Assembly: GCA_003864495.1 (NCBI GenBank)
Contig: PEDN01001400.1
Coordinates: forward strand, 1-64,000
DNA from: Nemopilema nomurai
Lineage: Eukaryota; Cnidaria; Scyphozoa; Rhizostomeae; Rhizostomatidae
Direction: 5' to 3'
Length of the DNA: 64,000 nt
How positions within the stretch are numbered: position 1 is the first letter of the stretch; each line of letters opens with the position of its first letter. Both the position numbers and the translations under genes were made by a program. The notes under the pieces were generated by a model. It was not told the DNA's origin and made no database searches. It was given only the letters and a program-made list of their open reading frames with translations. Positions 10,937 through 24,528 of this stretch are shown here, piece after piece.

Positions 10937-13520
10937 CAAAACAACAAACACATACATAGCAATAACATCTGCCCTTTTGGTCCTACTGCTTGTTCTTACA
11001 TTTATATTAGCTGGAATAGTTTGGTACAAAAGTAGACAAGCCACAAAAAGAAGCATAAAGCGAAGAAGACCAAAACTCAAAATTAACATAAAAGATGTAC
11101 CAAAGACAAGAGCCCATCCGCCATCAGCAGCCTACCAGATCTTATCAGCTAAAGAGCCACCAGAGTTTACGATTCCACCCACACCAACCTCTGCTCCAGA
11201 TTCCCCAAGAACCCCAAGACATTTGATAAAACAGTTAGAATCTCCTGGAGGCTCCCCAGGTTTTGATTATGGGGAAACACCCTTGGGATCACCAAACCTC
11301 TCCCCTGTACCAACACCTAGAAATTCAACTTCAACCATGATGTCAGACCTGTTGTACAGAAGATCAGCTTCAGTCCCAAATGAAGTCTTCTTTTCAAGAG
11401 ACCAATCAGGCCAAGATTTGAACTCTTCTAATTTGTGGAGGTCAGCAATAACAAAAACAGTTGCTGCATCTCTGCTTAGTCGTCCAATCAGAGGCAACAG
11501 AAGGATTTATGCATCAAATGGTATCATCAAGTTTTGTTTGAAGTACAATCCTGTGACATTAGAGTTGTTTATCAAGGTAAATAATTTACATTTTTTCAAG
11601 ATAATCAAGATAAAGTTAGTTTACTTTTGTTAGTTAAGCATCCAGAATGCTAGTTCTTTAATTGGCATGAAGATTTACCACACTCTCTTTTGATTCAGAA
11701 ATGGTCTTCTGCATATTTGTAAAGCTTTGTATAAAAATGTATACTAATTTCTTGATCTATAATATTTCAGATTCTAGATCTGTTAGATTTGCCTCTAACA
11801 AGAGAGAAGGGAGTCTCATATCCATACATACAAGTTTTTGTGACAACAGATGATGAGAATCAGAAGCAACTCTTTTATGAAGTGTTGAATTACTCAAGGG
11901 AAAGGACTTGCAATGTTACCGGACTATGCATGGATAAAATCAAAGCAGCAACTTTAAGATTTGTTGTGCTTGATTATGACAAGTTTTCAAGGACAGAGTT
12001 TGTTGCAGATGTGTCTTTGCCTCTTGAGCATGTTAATTTTGATGGTCAAGAAGAGTCTAGACCCTTGTGCATTTCTTCAAACAATGAGGTATGGAGCCAA
12101 TTAATGCATTATACAATTTTATTTCAGGGGTGTAATAAATAACAAGTGATGTGTTTTCCAGTTAAAGTCTAGCCAGCTAGTGAATTTGCAAGTTTTCTAG
12201 TCTTCTACTTAGTTCTATTTTAATTCAAACTGTAGACAAAACCTTATCACTTTACCCCCACTTTTATGGTTTTTTGACATCTTAAGCTTTTGGCCTTTTT
12301 TATTTATCAGTCTCTCCATGGTTGTTGTAAGGCCTGTTGAGCATAATTACAAGAGTAAGCTTTAGGCATTAACCTCTGATTTTACTATGCATTTTTAGCA
12401 TGATTTCAGTTTACTCAACGCATTTCAACAAATTTGTTCTCTTAGCAAAAGGAAAAGGGAGAACTATTGGTTTCACTATCTTACCTGCCAAATTCAGGAC
12501 AAGTCTCTGTAATTGTGCTAAAGGCAAATGGACTTCCTGAAGGACCAAGTGGCAGTCGTCCAGGTATAGATGTTTTCTTTCATTATAAATGAAACTTTTG
12601 TTCAGAAATTGGGCAGGTGACACAATGTAAAACATACTAAGCACATTTTTCCGTTTTAGCCACTTAGTCATTCCTTCAAACCATAGCCACTTAGTTATAC
12701 CTTCAAACCCTAGCCCATGGTCATCCTATCCACTTACAATGCTTCTCTTATCATTATCATACTCACAAAGCCACTGTAACAGGCATACATAGCTACTGCA
12801 CTTCTCTTGGAGATCATTTGATATGTTCAATCAGAATGCGTGTTGAATGGCAAAAAGTAAGTGGAACAATTAATTGTGAGTAGAGGATTCATGTCCTAGC
12901 TAGTTATGTCACTTTTAGTCATATTTTCCGTATGTTTTCATCTCAAAACTGTGGGTTGACCTCTTCTTCTCCAGGCCCATAGGAACCCTGGGGGCTGGGG
13001 CTGCAGTCTAATTGTCAAACTGCAGTTTGTTTCCTTTATAACGGTGTACAGAATAGGAGGCAATACAACAGGCAGCCCCCCCCCCCCCCCCAATATAAAT
13101 TTTGTTCAATGAAAAAGTATCATTTCTTATGCAAAGTTTATAACTGGTAATTTTCATCCAAATTAAATCAATTTATAGTATTCTTTTGTGGTGTTTTCTT
13201 CAGATTACTATGTGAAAATAACATTGTTGAGAGAGGGAATCATGACAGACAAAAGAAGAACAAGGGTTTTTAAGAAGTCAAGGTGTCCTGTTTTCAACGA
13301 GAGACTTGTCTTCCCTGTGGATGAGCATGGATTGAGAAGTATATGCCTTGTTTTTGACATTATGCACCATGAGTCGAGATTGAAGCAAGAGAAGGTTGGG
13401 AATGTAGTTATTGGCAACAATCATCCACAAAGAGCTATCAATCCGCTGGAGCTCAAGCATTTTCATGAGATGTTAGAGTCTCCACAAAAGCAGATTGCTG
13501 AATGGCATAAAGTTGTTTAG
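10929..13520 (+). CDS. Synaptotagmin-like protein: N-terminal membrane anchor plus C2A and C2B domains
   Basis: Synaptotagmins tether vesicles and link Ca2+ or phospholipid binding to fusion. Four coding exons: 10929-11576, 11771-12088, 12446-12563 and 13204-13520, with intron phases 0, 0 and 1, all GT-AG, 466 residues. There is no signal peptide. Residues about 10-33 form one membrane segment (ALLVLLLVLTFILAGIVWY) followed by a basic stop-transfer stretch, then a Pro/Ser/Thr-rich linker to about residue 190. C2A (about 200-320) has LDYDKFSRTEF in its third loop. C2B (about 335-450) has DYYVKI and ends in AEWHKVV, the synaptotagmin WHxV/L motif. In C2B the third-loop aspartates are replaced (MHHESRLKQEKVG), so I infer weak or no Ca2+ binding there. 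The subtype cannot be named. The next gene along is a second C2 protein on the opposite strand. Confidence 0.88.
13076..13091. repeat. Poly-C tract (16 C)
   Basis: Sixteen consecutive C in the last intron of the plus-strand synaptotagmin-like gene. Similar tracts lie at 52747-52763 (17 C), and shorter ones near 8146, 23892 (G) and 26569. Length is probably polymorphic and prone to sequencing error. Confidence 0.85.
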
Positions 13521-16145
13521 GTGTCAAGAACTGGCATACAAAGCTGAATATTTACAAATTTATGTGCCTACCTTAGTTTCTTTTAAGCATCCAAAAGATT
13601 AGTTTGAATTAATTGTGGTGCACATCCTAACAATATTGTGCCAGGTCATTTTGGTCTTTGGATTAACTATCCATGTTTTCTTATCAATACTTTGATAAGG
13701 AAATTCTGATGATTTTTATTTTCCAAGTTCTGATGTCATTTAGCTGTTTCAAACAGAGATAGAAGATAAAAGGAAATCATAGCCTTTTTGGAAATGTGGG
13801 CTAAAATTAGGAATGGCACATTTTGTTAGACAGACATATACTGTTTGATATACATATAGCATTAGAAATTGTTAATATTAAATCTTTGCAATCAATATTT
13901 CTGTAAAAATTATTCGTAACCAGAAAGCTACCAGGCTATTCTAATTCTTATAAAAACACAAAAATCTAGAGAGTGTTACTATTTTTATGGTTAGCTTAAG
14001 TTTTGACAAGTTGCTTAAACGGTGTATTGTTTCAATCACTACGCAATGAATTTATGATGTCAAGGCACTTTTTTATGTAAAGTTTTTATATCATGTAAAT
14101 TTACACATATGTGTACCTATAATACCAATAAATTAGAGTCTTCTTCATTTTATTGTAGTCACTTTGTAAGTTATTTGCAGTCATCTGTGTTTTTCACTTG
14201 TAGATACTTTTATTAAAATCCTCTGGTGATAACAATCATTTTTTTTGCTTGGATTATATCAGTTTTTTTGCCTATCAGCATCACAAGTCTTTGAAAACAG
14301 AATTTTGATATTTGTAGCGTACACTTGAACAGCGAATACCTTAGAATTGTTATGTTGTCACCAAAAAAGCCTTATTAACTGGTATGACGTAACGTATCTG
14401 AAAAAGAAACGTTCTTTTCCAGTTGAAATTTCATATCGCCGTCTAAGATAATGTTGTTCGAGTGAATGAAAGAGGAAGAAATTGGTCGGGAATGCGGAAA
14501 ATTTAGTCCACGTTTCGGAAGCTCAGCTGAAAATTCTATCAATTTGTTTCGTTTTAATTCTTAATCGCTTTTCTGGAAAGAACGTTTACGGGTCAACTGT
14601 TGTGTGGTTAGATAACACGTGGCTTTTTCAAATAATGGGCCCCTGTGCCTAACAAAATTGACAAATGTGAAATTCGATTTCCGTAAACTTTCATAGCCAC
14701 TGTACATGAAAAGACTATTTCCTAGGCCCACTGACTATCTCCCAGGCTATTCAACGGTCAGGCTGGACAAGCTTTGCAAAATAGGCTGAACATCGGATAT
14801 ATAAGGGAGTGGATCTGCAAAAGCCTCCTTTCCGCCTTTCTTAGCATTGGTTGCTGAGGTCTGCTTTTTCTTACGTCAAAATTTTCCATGAGTCTAAAAA
14901 CCTAATTCTAATAGCTAATTCTAATAGCTAATTCTAATCAGTTTAGTGGTAATCACATGAATCATAACCGCGGTACGTCTAACAAAGAACGAAAATACAT
15001 ACTGCTCGCTGGATCAAAGTAATTCGCTGCTCAGTGGCAGTTCATTGAAGACGTGGAAATTCACGAACGAAGTAATTACGAATTGCGAGGCACGCTTGCG
15101 TGAACCTATCGTGGTATCATCATATCAGATGAGAAGGAAAATACTTAATAATGTGACAAATCATGCCTGTATTTCTCATCAATCCTTTTGCATGTTGAAT
15201 TAAATGCACCTCTCCTGGCCAAGCTAATTTTTGAATAGTCGTACAATTACAAGAGTACAAAAAACTTTCGGTCCCTGCATATAATTCTGAAGAATTTGGC
15301 TTTCAACACGCTTTCCTATCACCAACTAATTGACACTTCACTTTCATGATAAGATGTTAAAAAGATGCAATCCTTCCTATCATGATTAGCCAGTATCGTC
15401 AAGCATTGCAAAAATTTGTTCTTCATCAAAGAAACATCTCATTGCTGCCCTTCTATAATCACTAAATTATTCGGCATCGATGGCCCCTCAAATTTAGGGT
15501 GTTTGTGAGGACTTCTAGTTTATTTTGTCAAACGTTTATTTTGAACTCTGCAACTGTTCTGTTTGTATGGATAAAGCTATTAAAATCCGTGACGAAAGTA
15601 CAAACATGATGTTTCAAATCGCGTTATTGTTTTTTGATCGCGAAAGAGTCCAGGATAAGAATTTTTGGAAGCATTTTGGAAGCACATGATCACTATGCAT
15701 TCCAATGAATTTGACCGAGTCTTTGGTTGTCATTTTCACTTTGATGTGATGTTGACCTTCGAATTGCTTTGGTTAACGTTTTTACATTGATTTCAGTTCT
15801 TAATTATTCGGTGAATCAGTCAGCTGTCAGGTATATAATCTATTTTTGATCAGAAAATTCATCATCAATGCCAAAACTTTAAAATAAACCAAAAACTATC
15901 TGCAAAGCTCTAATATGTGCCTCGAAAGTCACGTGAGTGTACCCGTCGAGAACCAGTTCGAGGCTGCTTCAGGCAATGAAGCTCGACCCGAAGGGGAGAA
16001 CTTGGAAGCATAGAAGTTTTCATAAACGCTTCAAGACTGGAAAAATATACACAGAAGAACACTGAAAAAGGATCATTATTTGGTTATAAATAGAAAGTGC
16101 TACATTGGGTCCTAGTTGAATTATAAATACATTATATTGCCATTC
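13521..16145. other. Region between the convergent synaptotagmin-like genes
   Basis: Holds both 3' untranslated ends. An AATAAA at 14127-14132 is a candidate poly(A) signal for the plus-strand gene. At about 14907-14938 the block aattctaatagct is repeated nearly three times. No further coding exon is supported. Confidence 0.5.
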
Positions 16146-19100
16146 CTACACGTCCTCGGGGTCTATAAGCGAGTGCCAGTTTGTGAACGACACGTACGGG
16201 GAGTCGTTTATTTGCCTCCAATGTTCCACAGCCGATTGCTGCTTCGCATCCATGCTGAAAATCACGTGGCCAATAATCTCGTCTTTTCCCATGAAGCTGT
16301 GACTTATCAGTGTTATGACAAGAGACAGTGTGTTCAAAGGGTCGCTACTGCTCGTTTTTACGTCAAAGACATGCTTTTCATCCCAGACTGGGTTTCTTGA
16401 ATTTCTCTTGATCTTTGTTTCTCGCTTATCCAAGCCTTCTTCACGCCAAAGATTAATTCGACAATAGGTGTCTGGTGAAACAAAGTGTTCAAATTAAGGT
16501 CATGTACTTTTACTCTGTTATAATCAAGCAATCTATAGTCTTGACAGAAAGATCCGTTTCTTGACGACACACGTTTTTAAGAATATTGTTTGTAACCTAA
16601 AAGATCTGCTAAACATGCAGAATTTTCAAGTAAGTCATCAGCTGCAAAATACAAGCTGCAGTTTATCAGCGTTGCTCTAGGTCAACAAATACCCCCTCGC
16701 CCTTTGCTCATTGAACTAACTGCTTTACAAATTCTGGGAAGTCTCCATGCTTAGCTCATTTTGCTGAATGAGATTTGGCATTTATACTATATTGAGATGA
16801 ATGCGTCACCTTAAAAGGTAAGAGGGAGACCTTCACGCCGTTTCAGCCCTTCAATCACACCTCCTTCTCCTGGGAACCAAGCGACAAAGCACCCTTTCAC
16901 TCTTTTGGTTATCCTAGGTCATAATTTGATCGACATGCAATGTCGCTTATGGATATAGGTGAAGGACAAATCCTCTAATTTCTACAAAAACGTCGAAGAT
17001 CCTTGCAGACTGATAGTCCAATTGAAAGGTACCAAAGAAGACTTCTTCAGCACCCAGTTCACAATGGCACATACCAAACAAACGTACCTGGATAGCCAAC
17101 AGCACTGAGTTTGGGAATCTGCTTGGCCTTGTGCACCATAACCTCGAGCTGGCAACTTGCAGCGTTGTGACAAAGTGAGAGCATTACCTGCGAGCCAATC
17201 TGTTCAAGAGTAAAGATGAGATGAATTAATTGCCAACAAAGTGCAAAAGAGATAGCTATAGAGATAGCTCTATTATAAGGATGGAATGATCTGAAAAGAG
17301 AAAAATAGAATGCATTCCAGAATTCAAGCACCGGTTCAACTGACAGCTGAAAACATCATGTATATACCACTAAAAACTGCTCTTGACCCTCAATCTTCCG
17401 TTTCCGTTAGTGAATCATCTGAACCAGATAATATTACTGTTGCCAATCACTACATGTATACAATACTTGCATGTATACAATACTTCAATGACACTTCAAT
17501 GACTCAACAACTCAAAGTAGCTTTGATACACATGAAGCTGATCCCCGTCTTTCTTTGAAAAATAACCCATGACATACCTCTTCCCTGATCAAGAATAAAT
17601 CCAAGCTGAAGCTTTCTCTCTCCGTGGTTTTTAGAGATCCCAAAGATATCTCAGTTTCTCCGAGTAACTGGTTTCTTGCAATAGCTTCTCGGCTGTAAAC
17701 TTTCAGCTTTAAACGATTCGACAAAAAATCGCTTTCTTGCAATTCGTAGAACATTCTTTTCTCGTTGAAGTACGGCTCTTTAGTTCGTCTTTTTACTCTA
17801 GTATGCTGTTTCTGTTTTTTCCCGGGTAAAAGGTATAATCTTACAAATGGATTCACGTCGTCTGTCTCTTTCCTTCTTCCCAAGTCGAATGCTCTTGTGA
17901 TCGTAATTTCTAGTTTTTGCTCCTGGCTGTAATATTGCGTCGTGAAGCAGATTTTTCCCGTTTTCAGATATTTATGCTTCTCTTGCCCCCGTCTTCCTGC
18001 CATGCGTCTTTTTGGGCGCAAAGATTCGCTTACGTCACGAGGCTGCCCCTCATTCTCGCTCTCACCGGAACTCTGCTCTTGGAACTTAGGCAAAGTGGTC
18101 TCAAATTTAGCTGCTTCGAGGGCCGCTGCAAGGGCATCTCCCTGCTCGCTTTCAAGTATAGTAGGTTGTGACAAAGAAACTACAAGAAGAGAAGGCAAAT
18201 GTCTGAAGAAGGCATTACCTATTTTATCAGTTTGAAGTCACGATAACTGTTCGCTTAAACGGAATCATCAACATCAACACGAATGCTGCATCAACGAGCA
18301 CAAACAAGATGATATCCTCGAAGCAATAGGCACTTTTGAATATAAGGCGAGCGAAAGCATAGAATAGCATCAATATTTCTAAAACTTTTCACAGTAGAAA
18401 ATAGAAGGCTCTTTTTTAAGAAAAATGTGTTGAGATTTGGCTAGCTTGCACAAAGTTTTATTCACGTTATAAAGATGAGAGGTTAGCCGACAGACATTTT
18501 CTCAAGGCAAACCATGTGATGTGGGGCATCAATAACGATAACAGTAGGGAATAAAGATACAAGGTTTAGTTAAGACATTACATTCACCTTTTCGCATAAA
18601 GGAGATAGAGATAAGGGTGAAATTTTTATACGTTGACGATTTTCTTTCTTCTCGAATTGTTTATCAAGTCTGCACAAAGACGAGTCGATTTCTTTATTGA
18701 TTCTCATCTATAGATTTTTATCATGGAGTTGTCAATTCGGTGTTAAGTTTTGTCAAGGTCTAAGATTAACAGGCTTATGTCGGACCCGTTTTGCCAGCTG
18801 ACAAAAACATGGAGAAAGGCCTCTGCTTAAATGGAAAAACTTTCAGTAACAACTTCTTCTAACCATCAAAAAACAACCGTTGAAACTGTAGCATCATAAG
18901 GTGACATTAGAAACGGACTTGTTGATAGAGATACTTGACTTAAGAGAAGAAAGTTGTCAATGACAACTTTTTGTTTAGAAATGTAAAGAAAATCAATAGA
19001 TTTCAGATATAAATCTAGGACAGCTTTGTAGAGTTATCACTGCAGTCTGTGTCAAGTGGTTGAGCAACAATGTACGATTCAGCCATTTAAATGCTTTTTC

Positions 19101-20179
19101 TTGGTCAGACAACAATACATAACGTAACAGCGCAATTTCCTAAGCCAAAGTGCCACAGGCACCTTAACGATGGCAAACAATCACCTTTCTTTCCCTCAGC
19201 CCTCAAACTCTGAACGACCGCAACGCTTATTCTTCGCTGCCTCTCTTTGGCAGATGAATTCCGCACCGGCTTCCCATCAACATCCGAAGCAGAGAACCGG
19301 GCAGGACCCTCGTATTCTGTACTCGAAAACGAGGTTACCGAGCTGCCGCCTCGATCGTATTCCGAAATGCCGGCCACTGAGAGACGTGATGGCACCATCT
19401 TGTTCCAGCTCTGGAGGTCGTTCTCGATGCCAGCAGCTCCTCTACGTTGGTTGCTGATTGCATGGCGCAAGAACGCTTCGTCCTGCTCTTCGTCCTGTAT
19501 ATCGTTATAAGCAGTGTGAATTGATGTTGTTTGGATTATGAATGCAAAAAGGCGTCAAGTAGAAGTCGACAAAACAAACTTCGAAAATACGAAGCATAAT
19601 TCAAGTTCCTCTTTCTTACGTAGTTTGCAGGCAGACAAAAATTAGGCCGCTTTTAGTTGATAGTCATTAAGCTTTGGTTCTGTGACTTGTTAATAATTTG
19701 AATTTATAATCTATCGATTTGGTTAAAATATAAAGCTAAATTTTTCAACGGAAGCTCGAATGATGCTTTGGTTTGGAAAGGTCACAAACAATCTTGCAGA
19801 TGTTGCAAAATTTATATTCATTAATTTTTCTACCTGCGGGTATAAGTAGCCAAACGTACCTTTACATCGTTGATATTAAAAGCAGGTCTGCTGCTACTAA
19901 TGCCAACCCTCCTGCCATTTTTCCTTCCACTAGAGTTGCTGCTGTCATCACCGTCCGTTTGAACTACCGGTAGCTGTTCATTGACCGTCTTGAACGAGTA
20001 TGGTATGCTAAATTCGGGAATAGCAAGGGTTGGCTTTGAGTGCCTCGCCTTGAGAGCACCGGCCTTCTGGCCTCCTTTCCGATTTTGTATTCGTCGGTAT
20101 ATTAACCAGCAAACCAGCAAGACCAAAATAAGAAACAAGAAGATTGCGATTGGTAGCAGCACATACTTCAGCAGGAACG
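16146..20179 (-). CDS. Second synaptotagmin-like protein with membrane segment and tandem C2 domains
   Basis: Minus-strand coding exons: 19860-20179, 19185-19494, 17578-18179, 17088-17199 and 16146-16471; phases join cleanly (0, 1, 0, 1) and give about 556 residues. The first exon carries a strong membrane segment (YVLLPIAIFLFLILVLLVCW) followed by basic residues. A long charged linker follows. C2A lies in 17578-18179 (GKICFTTQYY, then NPFVRLYLLPGKKQ, PYFNEKRMF). C2B spans the last two exons (VMLSLCHN, DTYCRINLW, RNPVWDEKHVF, IIGHVIF) and ends near a WHxL motif (NWHSL). In C2A loop 3 the acidic residues are lost (YSREAIARNQ), suggesting Ca2+-independent binding. The start codon is in an earlier exon; one candidate is ATGATGCAAG followed by GTGTTC near 20600-20616, which keeps frame but is very short. 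Subtype not assignable. Confidence 0.85.
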
Positions 20180-23100
20180 CTGTAATCGAAGAAGCAGAAA
20201 AGCTAATTAGACTTTTATTTCCTAATTTGAGCCTGTGATCGTTAAGTACATATAGCATCCAGGCTCTTACCAGTGGGAACCCTTTGGAGCGCGTTCATTT
20301 AAACGATGGGCTCTCCAAAGTTTTGCAGCATATGTAGCAAATACTAAGGCAAATATTTAACCTTTTTTGTTACATATTTAAACGCAATACTCATTGACCT
20401 GAAGCCCAGTGCAAAATTCACATTTTTCCTTACGTTTATTTAGGCTTTGAAGCACTGGTGGAGTTATCCATAATCAAAGAATACGATTTGATTGATCAAA
20501 TGATTGAATGATCAAATTGGCAGCATGACTGAAATCGGTGGAATGCAATGTTTAGAAGAGTGACCAGGCAACTGAGCGCTAGTAACAGAACACCTTGCAT
20601 CATGCAAGTGTTTAACGACCCCCTCGGTATCGCCAAGTACAAACAACCAAACAAGGATGGCAAAACTATGCACGATTAACGTGGTGGTTGAATAGACGGC
20701 ACTTTAGTCCCAAAAGGAACATCTCACAGCGGGAGGAAAGAGGAAAACCTAGTTCTACTTTTCACTGAAAATTATGCAGCCACCAGCAGAGATCAGCTCC
20801 TATGCCAACGTTTCGACTTTCCAAATGCATCCATAGTTGTTCTGTTTGATTTGTTATTTCTCTAACCTAGCAACAATTCCAATTATTACAAATATTACCA
20901 AGCATCGATCCAATTATTTTGTCATTTGACTCCCGACTTCGCTTTACTCCGAATCAGGTTCCAGTTCAGCCCCATTGTATTAACAGAGGCTTTGTATATA
21001 ATTTCTCTTGAATATTACTCTTGGTTAAAATCTACTATAGGAAATCTACTATGGCAAAATTGACAAATGTGACTTCAACTTCCCTTTGATTTCTCATTTG
21101 CTACTGCTTCTTTCCTAAACTGACATTTAATTGACTTTAAAGACTCCTTCCTTATGCATATGATGTAAATACTGTCGGAATTTGATTGTTTGACCGGGCC
21201 TCGAGGCTTGGTTTCCTTAAAGTCAAGGCAAAAAAGAGAACTTTTCTACTCTTTTTCGCTATAGCCCTAAAGACCGGAATGTTGCCATACAACGAGGCGC
21301 AACTGATTTCTACTTTCCTCTGCGATGCCTTCTTGTTTCCAGAGTCACGTGATTTTGCAAAGCCAATAAATAACGCTGTAATCTTTGGCAAGGGAATGTT
21401 AATGATTACACAATTACCTGGTTACTGGCTTAGTTATCGGTTTTGTCGAATGAAAACGTGTGGTTGCGATGTCTGGGATTTGCGCATCAGCGATGCCTCG
21501 CAGGCAACTTTCGAATCTATTGAGTAAATGCGTGGGCCTTGTTTGGGTAGGGTGAAAAAGTGAATGAAGTCATCGGAAAAGAATTTCACGTGGTTTTTAA
21601 TCGTCCTTATAACAATGCTAATAGTATCAACAACAACAAAAACAACAACAATGATAATGAAAACAACCAAAAAGTAATGATTAATGAAATCTGAAATATG
21701 AGATATTCAAGCTATATGTCAGATGAGAAAACTGTCAAAACTCAACAGGGACAGGGAGAGTGGAGTCTGGGCATTCCGTTTATATAACGTCACAAGGGGT
21801 AACGAGCCGAATATCCACTCTGGGTAGCTGTTTTTCTTATAGCACGTTTTACTTATAGCACGTGAACGAACAAGGAAGGAATGCAAGTGCTCCCTAAAGG
21901 AATTAAAAATGGAATTAACAATCAAAGAACAATGCTCCAAAGAGGATCCCCAAACCCACAATTGGGTTTGGATAAATCCCTCTGGCTGTTCATCACTGCA
22001 TGCATAAAAAGATTAAGGGATTCAACGAATTTTGGGGTCATTTCTAAAATATTTTCTTCTTATGAAGGCTAGAGTGAATGCTATTGATATCTCTCCGAAA
22101 TATACTAACGAAGAAATTAGGAAAATGCAGTTGAAACCCAGCAGCTTGGGCTTTTGGGAAAAGGATGCTACCGAAAGTTCAGCTTTGATGTCTATGATTA
22201 GCAGAAACAGATGTTTGTCCAATAAAAACTGCTGACACAAGTATACTTGCAAAATTCGTTCACAGTTCCATATCCACTTTTGAAGCAGTCTGCCTTATTT
22301 TTAAACCGGATCCTACTCAACAACTCTATAAATTTTCGTTGGTTGAAAGTGTCTGGCCTTGTCAATAGTACTTTTTTGTCACTTTGTGGCCTGTGTAGTG
22401 AAATCTCATCAGCCGTTTGGCGCTTTCTTGAAACAACTGGTGATTTAAAAGTTGAATTACTGAGTGTGCAAATTATCTAGTTTTTCTAGTTTATTAAAAA
22501 ACTTGCGGAGAGAAAGAGACGTTTAGCAATTTCTTGGGGAGCTGGCATTTGGCAGTTACGTTGACGAATATTTTGATATTTGACCTTAGGCATCGGGGTG
22601 ATAAGACCATGAGGCCCCGAAAGCGCAATATAAGCGTCGAGTTCTTCATTAGGGAAAGTTCCACACAACCCTCGTGTTTCGAAGTGATGCTTGTGTCCCT
22701 TAGAATGTGCTAGAAAGGTGCACTTGATGGCATTCTAACCACTGCCATGGAAATATAACGAGAATTTAAGGACATATACTTGATTTACTGCTTGACAAAG
22801 ACGGGACCATGCCAGAAAGTATTTCGATCGACAGGAATGAAAAACATTACTCACATAGCATTTGCCCAGGATTATAGTTGCTGTCCTTTTCGCCGAGCTA
22901 GCAAAGCAACACTTTTCGGTAGTTAGGAAAAACGATTCTCATCTTGTCAGCTTTTTTTCCGTTTTCCAACCGAATCGCTTTCACTTTTCCGCAGTTTATT
23001 GTCCCATTTAACATCAAGTGTTTTTCTGTAGCGACGACATCCCCCTAACGACATGAAAACAAAACGCCTCTAAATGCCATTCAGAATAATTGTTCGACTT

Positions 23101-24528
23101 CAACAACGGGATGACTGTGAATTGTTATGATAATTGCATCCTTGATTATTCTAGTGGAGGAATATAGCCTCCTTAACTGATTTCGAATAAAATTTGGTCA
23201 GCAGTCCATGACTGGCTTTTGTTTCCTAGAGAAATATGATACGCATGTGAGCAAGAGCATTCCGCGTTCCAGGCCTCGGACTTCGCAAACAATGGAAAAG
23301 AATGCGTTGTGCGCTGACAATCTTTCTGGTGCACAGTTTGGTACACAATAACAATCTTTTTTCTTTGACACATTATATTTGTAGTCACATAAAGTCAAGA
23401 CCCAAATATGCAAAAGTTTTCAGCTGTTCTTTGTTAGTTCGACAAAGAAAGATGTTCAAAAATTGGAACAACGAGACACTGGCTAAATCTTTATGCAAGT
23501 CTGATCCGATACGTAGAATGGTTGCCAAAATTCTCAATCCATTACATTAAACTGGCAATCTTAAATATCGTAATTGCACCCTTATACGATCCGAAACATG
23601 TGCTGTTAGAGGACTCAAAAATACATAACTCCTCCAACCAGGTCAGTTACTAGTTACTGGTATGCAAAATTATGAAATCAAGCGACAATTTACTACGATT
23701 AAGGTCATACAATAGGGCGGAAAATCTTTTCTCTCCCAAAGAGTGCAAACAGCCAATTTGAGTGCATATTAAGCCTTTCTTACGATGCATACAGCTAATA
23801 GGCAGAGGAGGAAAGGTGAAATAGAGGGAGGGTTGTATACAATTTTTAAGAAAGAAGGGGGTATTTCAAATTGTTTTCTCAAGAAAATGGGGGAGGGGGG
23901 GGGGGGTGCCAACTTTTAGATATTGAAGAACTGCGGGGAATAACAAGGGCATACTGAAATATTTTTATTGGTCAAACATTGCACGGATTTTTACAAGAAA
24001 GCTTTATTCAGCCCAGCCTTCCGACTTTCCTAGCTATTTCCTAATTTCAGCACTAAAACTTTCTTAACATTTTCTTAACGTAACGTTGGAAAGTTAACAT
24101 TTTTGAGTGAGAGCAGTAAGGGAGAAGATGATATATTATAAGTATTCTATATTTCTTAAAAAGGCCGTCAACATTATAACATCAGCCCTCGAAGACAGCC
24201 TAACAAACAAGTGCAATTGGTCATGGAAGAAAAACCATTGTAATATCTTATCATTGCACAGCAATCTCCCTTTAAATTTGGGATATCTAAATTTTCCTGC
24301 TTTCCAAGGTTTCAAATATCCAGTTCTAAGCTTTTCTAATCTTTTGAAGAGCTGATCTTAACTTTCTTATGACATACATCATGAGATATATGTTTATTAT
24401 TATAAAAATATTAAAGTACAATATTATTGTAAAAATATTTAAGTGCAATGTTATTATACTTGTAATATTATGTGATAGTATCAGGACAGTATAATATTAT
24501 CTGATGGGTTAACAAAATATCAACAGAC
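20180..24528. other. Gene-poor region upstream of the minus-strand synaptotagmin-like gene
   Basis: No supported coding exon apart from the possible first exon near 20.6 kb. Includes an A/C-rich simple stretch around 21625-21675 and a run of G around 23885-23905. The ORFs here (60-113 codons) have no motif or splice support and are left out. Confidence 0.4.
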
